Positions 7,354 through 14,019 of a stretch of DNA of 14,473 nucleotides are shown here, piece after piece (position 1 is the first letter of the stretch; every line of letters starts with the position of its first letter). The notes under the pieces are model-generated. The model saw nothing but the letters and a program-made list of their open reading frames with translations, did no database searches and was not told where the DNA came from. The stretch spans positions 1-14,473 of the forward strand of contig DIHU01000188.1 in assembly GCA_002420315.1 (NCBI GenBank), given 5' to 3'. Source of the DNA: Akkermansiaceae bacterium UBA5688. Lineage in GTDB: Bacteria; Verrucomicrobiota; Verrucomicrobiia; Verrucomicrobiales; Akkermansiaceae. The translations under genes were made by a program, and so were the position numbers.

Positions 7354-7722
7354 ATGAACCGTCTGGAAAAAGGTGAACTCTCACGCCGCGAGCGACAGCT
7401 TCTTGATATCCTTTACCGCCTGGGAGAAGCTACTGCACAAGATGTACAAGATGAATTGCCCGACCCGCCGTCCTACTCCGCCGTCCGAGCTCTCTTAGCC
7501 ACACTCGAGAATAAGGATATGGTCAAACACTCCAAGGAAGGGCGCCGCTACCTTTACAGTCCCGTCATTAACGAAAACAAAGCGAAACGCACCGCCCTCA
7601 AAAATTTGCTGGGAACTTTTTTTAAAGGAAAACCCGAGAATCTCGTCGCAGCCCTCCTCGATCCGAGCGACCAACAATTAAGCGAAAAAGAAATTGCCGA
7701 GATTCGGAAGCTCATCAAATAG
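7354..7722 (+). CDS. blaI: BlaI/MecI/CopY-family winged-helix transcriptional repressor
   Basis: This 122-residue DNA-binding repressor is of normal BlaI/MecI length. Residues 9-70 form the winged helix: LSRRERQLLDILYRLGEATAQDVQDEL, then the recognition region SYSAVRALLATLENKDMVK (40-58) and the wing KEGRRYLYSPV (61-71). The C-terminal part (about 74-122) is the helical dimerisation region cut by the partner protease in BlaI/MecI systems. I use ATG 7354 because family members begin just before the first helix. An upstream ATT/ATG extension to 7297 would run through the promoter and operator. It is followed after 9 bp by the M56 metalloprotease gene, the usual blaI-blaR1 pair. Expected regulation is autorepression at the palindrome upstream, relieved when the protease is activated. 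The signal and other targets cannot be inferred; a link to beta-lactams is not implied. Confidence 0.9.
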   Translation: MNRLEKGELSRRERQLLDILYRLGEATAQDVQDELPDPPSYSAVRALLATLENKDMVKHSKEGRRYLYSPVINENKAKRTALKNLLGTFFKGKPENLVAALLDPSDQQLSEKEIAEIRKLIK

Positions 7723-7731
7723 TTCTAACCC

Positions 7732-8664
7732 ATGATTATTCCGTCACTCGTTTTCTCTCTCCTCGCGGCTTTCGCGATGTGGGTTTTCGTGCGTCGGAAC
7801 CCTGCCATCGATCCTCGGGTCACTGTGGCCATCCTCGCGCTGCTTCTTATTCTCCCGCTTCTCAACTTTCTTCCCAAATACTCAGTTTTGGTCGAAGGTA
7901 GCATCGGCAATTCCACCTCGCTAAGTCCCTCGCTCCTTCCATCCATTTGGACCTTAGGATTCTTATTTTTTGGATTTCGTGCGCTCATCGATGTTCTCTC
8001 GATGCAACGCTGGAATCGCGAGTCAAGTCTCGTCAATGATCTTCCGGTTTTTCAAGAAACCTTGAGCGAACTTTCTATCTCCAGGCGTGTTGATCTGCGC
8101 ATTCATCCACGCCTCACTTCGCCAGTTGTTTCCGGGTTGATTCGCCCACGTATCTACCTTCCGGAAAATTCGACCGACTGGTCGCCACAAACCCTTAGGA
8201 TGGCTCTCCTTCACGAGCTCGGACACGTCCAACGTCGCGACCTTTGGATGGCTACACTTGCGCATATCGTCTGTGTTCTCCACTGGTTCAATCCATCAGT
8301 TTGGTGGTTGCGTCGCACTTTCCTTTCACAATGCGAGTACGCATGTGATGCCCATTTAGTAGAGAAAGGAACCGATCCTCGTGTCTATGCAAACGCACTT
8401 TGCGACGTCGCTCAATCCGCTTCTGCACCTCCCCTCTCTCTTGCGATGGCTGGCCATGTTCCTCTCCGAGAACGCATTATCTTCCTTTCAAGCGGTGGTC
8501 GTCGGAGCTCAGTCATTCTTTCCAGCCTCATCCTCGCGACAGCGAGCAGCGCGGTCGCGATGAGCATGGTACGCTTTGTCCCCGAGCGTGCAAAGGCTCA
8601 GCTCCTAGCTCCGATAGACGAGGTTGAAATGCGATTCAACGCGGATCCATTCCCCGGGAATTAG
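7732..8664 (+). CDS. blaR1: BlaR1/MecR1-type M56 membrane metalloprotease without a penicillin-sensor domain
   Basis: This 310-residue integral membrane zinc protease is expected to cleave the BlaI-type repressor encoded next to it. Membrane segments lie at about 3-20, 30-47, 70-90, 172-192 and 260-280. The protease core has the conserved SPVVSGLIRPRIYLP block (130-144), the zinc motif HELGH (161-165), and ECD-type residues in CEYACDAHL (201-209), where E202 is the likely third zinc ligand. After the last membrane helix only about 30 residues remain, so the large extracellular penicillin-binding domain of staphylococcal BlaR1/MecR1 is absent. Many non-firmicute M56 proteins are short like this, and what they sense is generally unknown. 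It is 9 bp downstream of blaI and clearly cotranscribed. A 7-bp inverted repeat follows the stop by 6 bp. Confidence 0.88.
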   Translation: MIIPSLVFSLLAAFAMWVFVRRNPAIDPRVTVAILALLLILPLLNFLPKYSVLVEGSIGNSTSLSPSLLPSIWTLGFLFFGFRALIDVLSMQRWNRESSLVNDLPVFQETLSELSISRRVDLRIHPRLTSPVVSGLIRPRIYLPENSTDWSPQTLRMALLHELGHVQRRDLWMATLAHIVCVLHWFNPSVWWLRRTFLSQCEYACDAHLVEKGTDPRVYANALCDVAQSASAPPLSLAMAGHVPLRERIIFLSSGGRRSSVILSSLILATASSAVAMSMVRFVPERAKAQLLAPIDEVEMRFNADPFPGN

Positions 8665-8670
8665 AGAAAC

Positions 8671-8691
8671 GATTGCTATTCATCAGCAATC
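8671..8691 (+). terminator. Hairpin after blaR1, weak terminator candidate
   Basis: GATTGCT (8671-8677) and AGCAATC (8685-8691) are perfect 7-bp arms around a 7-nt loop, starting 6 bp after the blaR1 stop. No T-run follows, so it is not a standard intrinsic terminator. It may protect the 3' end or pause transcription. Confidence 0.35.
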
Positions 8692-8887
8692 AACAGCTGG
8701 AGAAAGCTTGTCTCAAAAAAGGACTTTGGAAGTTTCCTCAATTAGCGGTAAAGCCAGCCCAGCTAAGTAACCATCAAGTCAAGTCAGCACCATTAGCTCA
8801 GGGTCAATCGAATACTGACCACGCCCCCCCAGACGGTTTCCATAACGAATTAGAACAAATCTACTTCCTCCTGACGTTATAGTGGCA

Positions 8888-8940
8888 CTTATGAGAAGTT
8901 ATCACACCAGATGAAATCAAATCGGCGCCAAACTCATAAG
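8888..8940. repeat. Wide inverted repeat upstream of the LTPEQ-motif protein gene
   Basis: CTTATGAG (8888-8895) and its exact reverse complement CTCATAAG (8933-8940) flank a 37-bp spacer and end 29 bp before ATG 8970. The arms could be two inverted copies of one regulator site, or the stem of a leader RNA. The repeat is seen directly; the role is not known. Confidence 0.35.
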
Positions 8941-8969
8941 ACTTGCATGAAGAAATAAATCCTTACGTT

Positions 8970-9977
8970 ATGAAATTTAATATCCTCCTCGCCGCCAGCT
9001 GTATCGCAATTGGCGCTACCATTGCTTGGCTTTCCAAGGCCGACCCAAAAGCAGACACCGCAAGCACTGCTAAATCAAAGGTCGAAGAAAATAAGGCTCC
9101 GTCAGCAAGCCCAATTACAGCTTCAGAGAATGAGACCCGCGAAGCCAGCGAACGTAGCATCGTCACCCCAAAAGAAGCTATCCCTCCCATTGACGTTATC
9201 CCTTTTGATTTTGAAGACGAGGGTAGCGATATGGCTACCCGGATGCAGCAAATGTTCAAAAATCGCCAACAAGCCAAGCTTGATGCCCGTATTTCAAAAC
9301 TCGTTGCGCAGCTGAATCTCACTCCAGAACAGGAGGCGAGCCTCAAAAAAGCCGCTGCAGATAGGATGAATCGCTTTGGTGAAATGATGGAAGGAGATTT
9401 CGATCCATCAGATATGGGTGAGTTATTTAACACTGACGTGATCGATGAAGCCCTTGCCGAAATCCTCACCCCGGAACAACAGGAAGAGCTTGAAGCCGTC
9501 AAGAAACGTGAGATCGCTAACAAAGTCGAAGCTCAGGCACTCAAGGACCTCGCCAAATTAAGCAACCTTGATCTCTCGCAAGAACAAAAAGATGCGGCCT
9601 ACGACATTCTTTACAAGAACGCCGAAACCACCGTTGGAAATGAAACTCCAGCAACGGGTCTTGTTTCGATGATCACCGAGGGGTTTGGGATAGAATTGGA
9701 CTCCGATACATTGGGAATTGCTACGGCAATGATTCCCAGCACCGACGATATCGCAAGCGGAGAGATCGAGCAGGATCCTAGGGCCATGATGGCACAGGCA
9801 CAGGCAAAAATGGACGCACGGATCGACGCTAAAGTTGAGGCGATGCGTCCGGTCCTCAACGACAACCAAATAGATCAATATCGTAAGGATCTCAAATTAA
9901 AATCGGGTGGAGTGTTCGGAGGCCTTCTAAATGGTTTCACCACGGAAGGAGAGATTCCTTTCGGCAACGGCGAATAA
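8970..9977 (+). CDS. Exported helical protein with repeated LTPEQ-like motifs, function unknown
   Basis: I do not recognise this 335-residue protein as a named family. It has an N-terminal signal or anchor helix (MKFNILLAASCIAIGATIAW), then a low-complexity linker rich in Ala, Lys, Glu and Pro (about 22-75). A mostly helical, charged region follows. Four spaced motifs stand out: LTPEQ (117-121), LTPEQ (166-170), LSQEQ (202-206) and LNDNQ (296-300), each followed by an amphipathic helix. LTxxQ motifs are typical of Spy/CpxP-type periplasmic chaperone and stress proteins, but this protein is about twice their length and the likeness may be only local. Start: an in-frame TTG at 8943 exists, but ATG 8970 places the signal helix at the N-terminus. 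The gene has its own upstream inverted repeat and a strong terminator, so it is probably a single-gene transcript rather than part of the blaI-blaR1 operon. Confidence 0.8.
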   Translation: MKFNILLAASCIAIGATIAWLSKADPKADTASTAKSKVEENKAPSASPITASENETREASERSIVTPKEAIPPIDVIPFDFEDEGSDMATRMQQMFKNRQQAKLDARISKLVAQLNLTPEQEASLKKAAADRMNRFGEMMEGDFDPSDMGELFNTDVIDEALAEILTPEQQEELEAVKKREIANKVEAQALKDLAKLSNLDLSQEQKDAAYDILYKNAETTVGNETPATGLVSMITEGFGIELDSDTLGIATAMIPSTDDIASGEIEQDPRAMMAQAQAKMDARIDAKVEAMRPVLNDNQIDQYRKDLKLKSGGVFGGLLNGFTTEGEIPFGNGE

Positions 9978-9986
9978 GCCAATCCT

Positions 9987-10526
9987 TTATTGTTCAGGCC
10001 CATGCTCATCCTTGAGCCGGGCCTTTTTTTCGCGGGCTTCCCTAAAAAAACTCTTCAACATCGCAACACACTCTTCCTCCATCACTCCCATTGTGATCTC
10101 GCAGTGGTGATTCAAAGGTGGATTGCTTTGGAGTAAATTAATCCAACCGCCAGCGGCTCCTCCCTTTAAATCAGTTGCCCCATAAACGACACGATCCGGC
10201 CGACAATGAACAATCGCTCCCGCACACATCGGACAAGGCTCCTTGGTTACGTATAAAGTCGCCCCCTCAAGCCGCCAATCACCATAGGCTGTTTGAGCAG
10301 AAGTCAGGGCCAACATCTCGGCATGAGCAGTGGCATCCTTGAGCGTCTCAACCTGGTTCCACGCTCTTGCAATGACTTCGCCATCACGCACGACGACTGC
10401 TCCAATTGGAACCTCGCCGACCTCATAGGCTCTACTGGCCTCTCGCAAAGCCTGACTCATAAAAAAAAGGTCGCTTTGAAAGTCGATCGGCTGCTCGCTC
10501 TCGAAGTCATATTCCATAGTTCTCAT
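9987..10526 (-). CDS. tadA: tRNA-specific adenosine deaminase TadA
   Basis: TadA deaminates adenosine 34 of tRNA-Arg(ACG) to inosine, allowing one tRNA to read several Arg codons. The 179-residue protein has the zinc deaminase signature: AHAE (67-70), with zinc ligand H68 and catalytic E70, and EPCPMC (96-101), with ligands C98 and C101. The AYEVGEVPIGAVVV block (33-46) and DRVVYGATDLKGGAAG (111-126) are typical of TadA rather than of free-nucleoside deaminases. The ATG at 10526 shares one base with the trmO stop (TAATG), so translation is probably coupled to trmO. ATG 10517 is an alternative. The N-terminal ~20 residues are a little longer than in E. coli. The 3' end contains the terminator of the convergent gene. 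Confidence 0.94.
   Translation of the reverse strand: MRTMEYDFESEQPIDFQSDLFFMSQALREASRAYEVGEVPIGAVVVRDGEVIARAWNQVETLKDATAHAEMLALTSAQTAYGDWRLEGATLYVTKEPCPMCAGAIVHCRPDRVVYGATDLKGGAAGGWINLLQSNPPLNHHCEITMGVMEEECVAMLKSFFREAREKKARLKDEHGPEQ
9996..10030 (+). terminator. Strong intrinsic terminator for the LTPEQ-motif gene, inside the tadA 3' end
   Basis: AGGCCC (9996-10001) pairs with GGGCCT (10019-10024), and inner GCTC (10004-10007) pairs with GAGC (10014-10017) around a 6-nt loop. A run of T follows at 10024-10030. It begins 18 bp after the stop at 9977. The whole structure lies within the last codons of the convergent tadA gene, so it is also coding sequence on the other strand. Confidence 0.82.
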
Positions 10527-11215
10527 TAAACGATGTTTTGACTACTGGAAAGACTCTCTTGCGAAAGGACCAAAACCCGACCGCCTTTCACCTGCCATTT
10601 GACATTTACTCCTGCCAGTTGGCATCCGTAAATTCGTTCCTCGTCATTATGAAAAGCTGGCCTCGGATCAATCGCCAAAACTCTTGTGATTAAGGCCAGT
10701 GTCTCGTCACTAAGTCCCACTTTCGCCCCATCACAAAACTCGACCTTAAGCGGCTCGGGAGCCTCTCTGGCAAATCCTCCATCAGCCTCGCGTAAGGATT
10801 CAACATAAGGCAAATAAGGCTTGATATCGAGCACCGAGGTGCCTTCGACGAGATCCAACCCACTAACCTCCAAAGCCCCTTTGGAGACTGATTCCAGAGC
10901 GACTAAAGAAAGCCCGATTCGATTGGGCCGAAAAGGTGAACGGGTGGCAAGGACACCCTTCTTCTGATTGCCACCCAGTCTCGGAGGCCGGACGAACCAG
11001 CGAACCTCTTCTTCTTTTACTTGATCAAAAAGAAAGACAATCCAGATATGGCTAAACTCTTCGAGCCCTCGACTCGCGCCCGAGGGGACCTCGTCGGAAA
11101 ATACAACGCGTCCACGCGCCTCAGGAACAATCCCGCTCTGCCGAGGCGTGCCAAACTTCTCACCGAAACAACTCTCGACCCAACCAATCGGACGCATAGA
11201 AATTTCCTCGCTCAT
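10526..11215 (-). CDS. trmO: tRNA (N6-threonylcarbamoyladenosine37) N6-methyltransferase TrmO (TsaA/YaeB family)
   Basis: TrmO uses S-adenosylmethionine to methylate t6A37 to m6t6A in tRNA-Thr, tuning ACY decoding. The 229-residue protein is full length for the E. coli-type enzyme. It shows PIGWVES (9-15), EKFGTPRQSG (19-28), LEEFSHIWIVFLFD (51-64), GVLATRSPFRPNRIGLS (87-103) and LDIKPYLPY (129-137). It also has the smaller C-terminal domain with DPRPAF (183-188) and YGCQLAGVNVKWQV (196-209). Start: ATG 11215 has GGAG only 2 nt upstream. ATG 11197 (seventh codon) has GAGG about 8 nt upstream and may be the real start. It is the first gene of a two-gene operon with tadA, and divergent from gluQ across about 190 bp with no clear operator. 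Confidence 0.92.
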   Translation of the reverse strand: MSEEISMRPIGWVESCFGEKFGTPRQSGIVPEARGRVVFSDEVPSGASRGLEEFSHIWIVFLFDQVKEEEVRWFVRPPRLGGNQKKGVLATRSPFRPNRIGLSLVALESVSKGALEVSGLDLVEGTSVLDIKPYLPYVESLREADGGFAREAPEPLKVEFCDGAKVGLSDETLALITRVLAIDPRPAFHNDEERIYGCQLAGVNVKWQVKGGRVLVLSQESLSSSQNIV

Positions 11216-11406
11216 GTCTCCAGCAGAGCAGGAGCGGGAGCAACAGGCTAGTATTCCTTTTCAAGTTCATCACAAAGATCTTAATCTGTGTGAAATCCTG
11301 GCAGGAAATTGTGGGACCTACGCCAACAATACTCACCTTTTTCTTCACCTCCGCTCGTTAGGTAGACGCCACCCCCTAATCGGGCTATTACTTTTTTAGC
11401 GACACG

Positions 11407-12255
11407 ATGATCACCACCCGCTTTGCCCCCAGTCCAACTGGCAAACTTCACCTTGGCCATGCCTACGCAGCCAAGGTGGCTTATGATCTTGCAAATAAAG
11501 AAGAGTCTCGTTTTGTCGTCCGCTTTGAAGACATCGACTACACCCGGGTGCGACCGGAATTCTATCAAGATATCCTCGATGATTTGGCATGGCTCGGCTT
11601 ATCTTGGAATGGTGAACCCTGGAAACAACAAGAACGGCTCAAACACTATGAGAAGGCGTTAGAACAACTTAAGGAAATGGGTGTCGTTTATCCCTGCTAC
11701 TGCACACGACGGGAGGTCGAAGAAGAATTAACCCATCTGGCCCAAGCTCCACAGGGTCCCGAAGGGCCTCTCTACCCAGGGACGTGTCGCGGGCTTAAAA
11801 ACCCGCCTCGCGACCGCGAACCCGCCTGGCGGCTTGACTCAAAAAAAGCCGCCTCATTGATCGGTTCACTCAGCTTCCAAGATCAGATTCACGGAAATAT
11901 CAAAGTTGTCCCCGGACTTCTTGGAGACGTCATCTTAGCACGCAAGGATATCGGAACCTCCTACCATCTTGCTGTCGTAGTCGATGACGCAGCTCAAAAA
12001 ATCACACACGTCACCCGGGGTGAAGACCTTCTTCCCTCCACTCATATCCATCGGATTTTACAAAAGCTTTTGGGGCTTCCAGAGCCCCAATATCTCCATC
12101 ATGAACTCGTGACTGATCAATCAGGTGAACGTCTTGCCAAAAGAAACGAGGCCCAAGCCATCGCATCCCTCAGAAAGAAGGGGCTTTCCGCGGAGGAGGT
12201 GAAAAAAATGGCTCATCCTGATTTTTACACTCCCCCCCACCAAAGCTCTCCCTAG
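11407..12255 (+). CDS. gluQ: Glutamyl-queuosine tRNA(Asp) synthetase
   Basis: This enzyme attaches glutamate to queuosine at position 34 of tRNA-Asp. It is a truncated relative of glutamyl-tRNA synthetase that lacks the anticodon-binding domain, and its 282-residue length fits. The catalytic core carries RFAPSPTGKLHLGH with the HIGH-type motif HLGH (15-18), FEDIDYTR (40-47), and the KMSKS-equivalent RLAKRN (242-247). A zinc site is seen as CYC (97-99) with YPGTC (123-127), the Cys/Tyr arrangement known from E. coli YadB. HVTRGEDLLPSTHIHRILQKLLG (201-223) is also typical. The start ATG has no Shine-Dalgarno. The gene implies that the cell makes or salvages queuosine. It is divergent from trmO-tadA, so three anticodon-loop modification genes cluster here. 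Confidence 0.94.
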   Translation: MITTRFAPSPTGKLHLGHAYAAKVAYDLANKEESRFVVRFEDIDYTRVRPEFYQDILDDLAWLGLSWNGEPWKQQERLKHYEKALEQLKEMGVVYPCYCTRREVEEELTHLAQAPQGPEGPLYPGTCRGLKNPPRDREPAWRLDSKKAASLIGSLSFQDQIHGNIKVVPGLLGDVILARKDIGTSYHLAVVVDDAAQKITHVTRGEDLLPSTHIHRILQKLLGLPEPQYLHHELVTDQSGERLAKRNEAQAIASLRKKGLSAEEVKKMAHPDFYTPPHQSSP

Positions 12256-12402
12256 AGTCCCGCCGTGTCAAACATGCCCCTGCGAGTCGGAATTGGCAGA
12301 GATGAAGAAATCACCCCCATGATAGAGCTTTCAGTCCTCCGGGGATTAGTAAAACTCATCACTTTCGCCGACCCATTGTTCCAGAATCCCCTCCTTGCAG
12401 TC

Positions 12403-12430
12403 TTCCCTCAAATTTGGACACTTGAGGGAA
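12403..12430 (+). promoter_or_regulatory. Hairpin enclosing the sulfatase Shine-Dalgarno
   Basis: TTCCCTCAA (12403-12411) and TTGAGGGAA (12422-12430) are perfect 9-bp arms around a 10-nt loop, ending 9 bp before ATG 12440. The right arm holds GAGGGA, the best Shine-Dalgarno candidate of the gene, so folding would hide it. It could equally be a DNA operator. The structure is seen directly; regulation is inference. Confidence 0.55.
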
Positions 12431-12439
12431 AGCCACCTG

Positions 12440-13906
12440 ATGAAACCTCTCTCCTTCCTTAAAAAACTCACCCCTGCCTTCTTCCTGCTCAACGCTGCCT
12501 CACCTGTAGCTCTAGCTGACGAGAAAAAGCCCAATTTCATCTTCGTCCTCTCCGATGACATCGCCCAAGGAGATCTCGGCGTTTACGGTCAGGAGTTAAT
12601 CAAAACTCCCCGCATTGACCAACTCGCCAAGGAAGGCACCCGCTACATGCAAGCCTACTGCGGCACGAGCGTTTGTGCCCCTTGTCGCTCCGTCTTCTTC
12701 ACCGGACTGCACTCCGGGAAATGCCCCGTCCGTGGCAACCGCGAAATGGCTCCTGAAGGACAATGGCCCATCCCTGCCGAAACCGTCACCATCGGCGAAG
12801 TCGCCAAGGCTGCCGGATACGCCACCTCGACCTTTGGGAAATGGGGTATGGGATTCTTTGATACCAGCGGAAGTCCTCACAAACAGGGCATTGATCGCTT
12901 TTTTGGCTACAACTGCCAGCGCCACGCCCATTCCTACTTCCCCACTTACCTTTACGATAATGATCAGCCGGTCCGCCTCCCCGGAAACACCGGAAAAGGC
13001 GTTGGTAAAACCTACGCCCAAGAATTGATTCAGAATGAAATGATCAAGTGGGTGAAAGGAAATGCCAAAGATCCCTTCATGATGTTTTACGCTATCACTC
13101 TGCCCCACGGCGCCCATGAAATCGATGATCTTGGCATCTACGAGGATAAGCCCTGGACTCTCAAACAAAAATCCTACGCCGCCCAGGTGACCCGCATCGA
13201 CTCCGATATCGGCGAACTCGTCGACACCCTACGCGAGCTCGGCATTGATAAAAACACGCTTATCGTTTTCACCGGCGATAACGGCTCATCCTTTAATCCT
13301 TCCTCCGAAATCGGGAAGCTCTTTAAACAGGACGCAAATGGCCTTCGCGGATATAAGCGCGGAATGTACGAAGGTGCTCTTCGTCAGGCCGGCTTCGCCT
13401 GGTGGCCCGGAACCATTCCTGCCGGACGCGTCGACGAATCATCTTGGGCTCTCTGGGATCTCATGCCCACCTTTGTCGAAATGAGCGGAGCCACACCCCC
13501 CGAAGGATACCAAACTGACGGCCACTCGCTCCTCTCCTATCTCAAAGGAGGCGAAGCACCAAAACGCGATTACTTTTACTGGGAACTTCACAAAGGGTCC
13601 GTCGTGCAGGCTGCTCGCTGGGGTGAAAAGCCTTCGTGGAAAGCAGTCCGAAACGGTATCAACAAGCCCATCGAAATTTACAACCTCGCAAAGGATCCCG
13701 GAGAAAAAAACAACCTCGCGAAATCTCGTCCCGATCTCGTCAAGCAAGCCTCGGACATCTTCAAAGACGCTCACCAAGTCGATGCCGAATGGCCCCTCAG
13801 CGGCCCCACTAAAGCACAAAAAACCGAAGCCCAAAAAGCCTGGGTCATCAAACGTAAGCGGGACAAAAGCGGCTGGATCCCACCCAACGCAAAAGCATTC
13901 AAGTAG
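12440..13906 (+). CDS. Secreted sulfatase (arylsulfatase superfamily)
   Basis: This 488-residue enzyme hydrolyses a sulfate ester, probably on a polysaccharide, outside the cytoplasm. A signal peptide with a cut after SPVALA (26/27) directs export. Sulfatase features appear in order: calcium ligands D39-D40 in VLSDD; the formylglycine signature CAPCRS with C79 and R83; GKWGMG (133-138) with K134; H223 in LPHGAHE; D280-N281 in FTGDNGSS; and K306 in YKRGMYEG. The usual GKWHLG has Gly in place of His here. From memory, GKWGLG with NKQGxDxFFGYxCQR..H downstream marks a known bacterial subfamily, and the matching HKQGIDRFFGYNCQRHAH lies at 147-164. The substrate is not predictable. Activity needs a formylglycine-generating enzyme encoded elsewhere. 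An earlier in-frame start at 12395 would run through the hairpin. ATG 12440 has GAGGG about 11 nt upstream and places the signal peptide correctly. The gene is convergent with two other sulfatase sequences. Confidence 0.93.
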   Translation: MKPLSFLKKLTPAFFLLNAASPVALADEKKPNFIFVLSDDIAQGDLGVYGQELIKTPRIDQLAKEGTRYMQAYCGTSVCAPCRSVFFTGLHSGKCPVRGNREMAPEGQWPIPAETVTIGEVAKAAGYATSTFGKWGMGFFDTSGSPHKQGIDRFFGYNCQRHAHSYFPTYLYDNDQPVRLPGNTGKGVGKTYAQELIQNEMIKWVKGNAKDPFMMFYAITLPHGAHEIDDLGIYEDKPWTLKQKSYAAQVTRIDSDIGELVDTLRELGIDKNTLIVFTGDNGSSFNPSSEIGKLFKQDANGLRGYKRGMYEGALRQAGFAWWPGTIPAGRVDESSWALWDLMPTFVEMSGATPPEGYQTDGHSLLSYLKGGEAPKRDYFYWELHKGSVVQAARWGEKPSWKAVRNGINKPIEIYNLAKDPGEKNNLAKSRPDLVKQASDIFKDAHQVDAEWPLSGPTKAQKTEAQKAWVIKRKRDKSGWIPPNAKAFK

Positions 13907-14019
13907 AGCAACGCACGCCGCGGACTTCTCCTGATCATCGCCTATGACATCCTAAACGGCCACGGTTCTTTCGTTGACGCTGCTTGCCTTCATGCCCGCA
14001 TTCAATCGAGGAGGGTGAT

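Larger units (their letters stand above)
8665..8969. other. Gene-free 305-bp spacer with inverted repeats
   Basis: I see no convincing gene between blaR1 and the next CDS. The stretch holds a hairpin-forming repeat at 8671-8691, a run of seven C residues near 8825, and a second, wider inverted repeat at 8888-8940 just before the next gene. A 69-codon TTG-started frame at 8673-8882 has no recognisable features and is not called. Confidence 0.5.

Noticed and set aside
8673..8882. A 69-codon TTG-started frame after blaR1
   Set aside because: It has no ribosome-binding site, its start lies inside the hairpin, and its composition suggests spacer rather than protein.
8970..9005. Lipobox-like LAASC in the start of the LTPEQ-motif protein
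   Set aside because: The hydrophobic stretch before the Cys is too short and hydrophobicity continues after it, so a membrane anchor or ordinary signal peptide fits better than a lipoprotein.
8963..9523. A 186-codon minus-strand open frame opposite the LTPEQ-motif gene
   Set aside because: It is Ser-rich antisense of a well-supported coding frame with a signal peptide, repeated motifs and its own terminator; no domain is visible.
11216..11406. Promoter or riboswitch in the trmO-gluQ intergenic region
   Set aside because: Only weak -35/-10 look-alikes were seen on either strand, with no clear palindrome or conserved RNA motif.
12596..13168. A 190-codon minus-strand open frame opposite the intact sulfatase
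   Set aside because: The plus strand encodes unmistakable sulfatase motifs; the antisense frame shows none.
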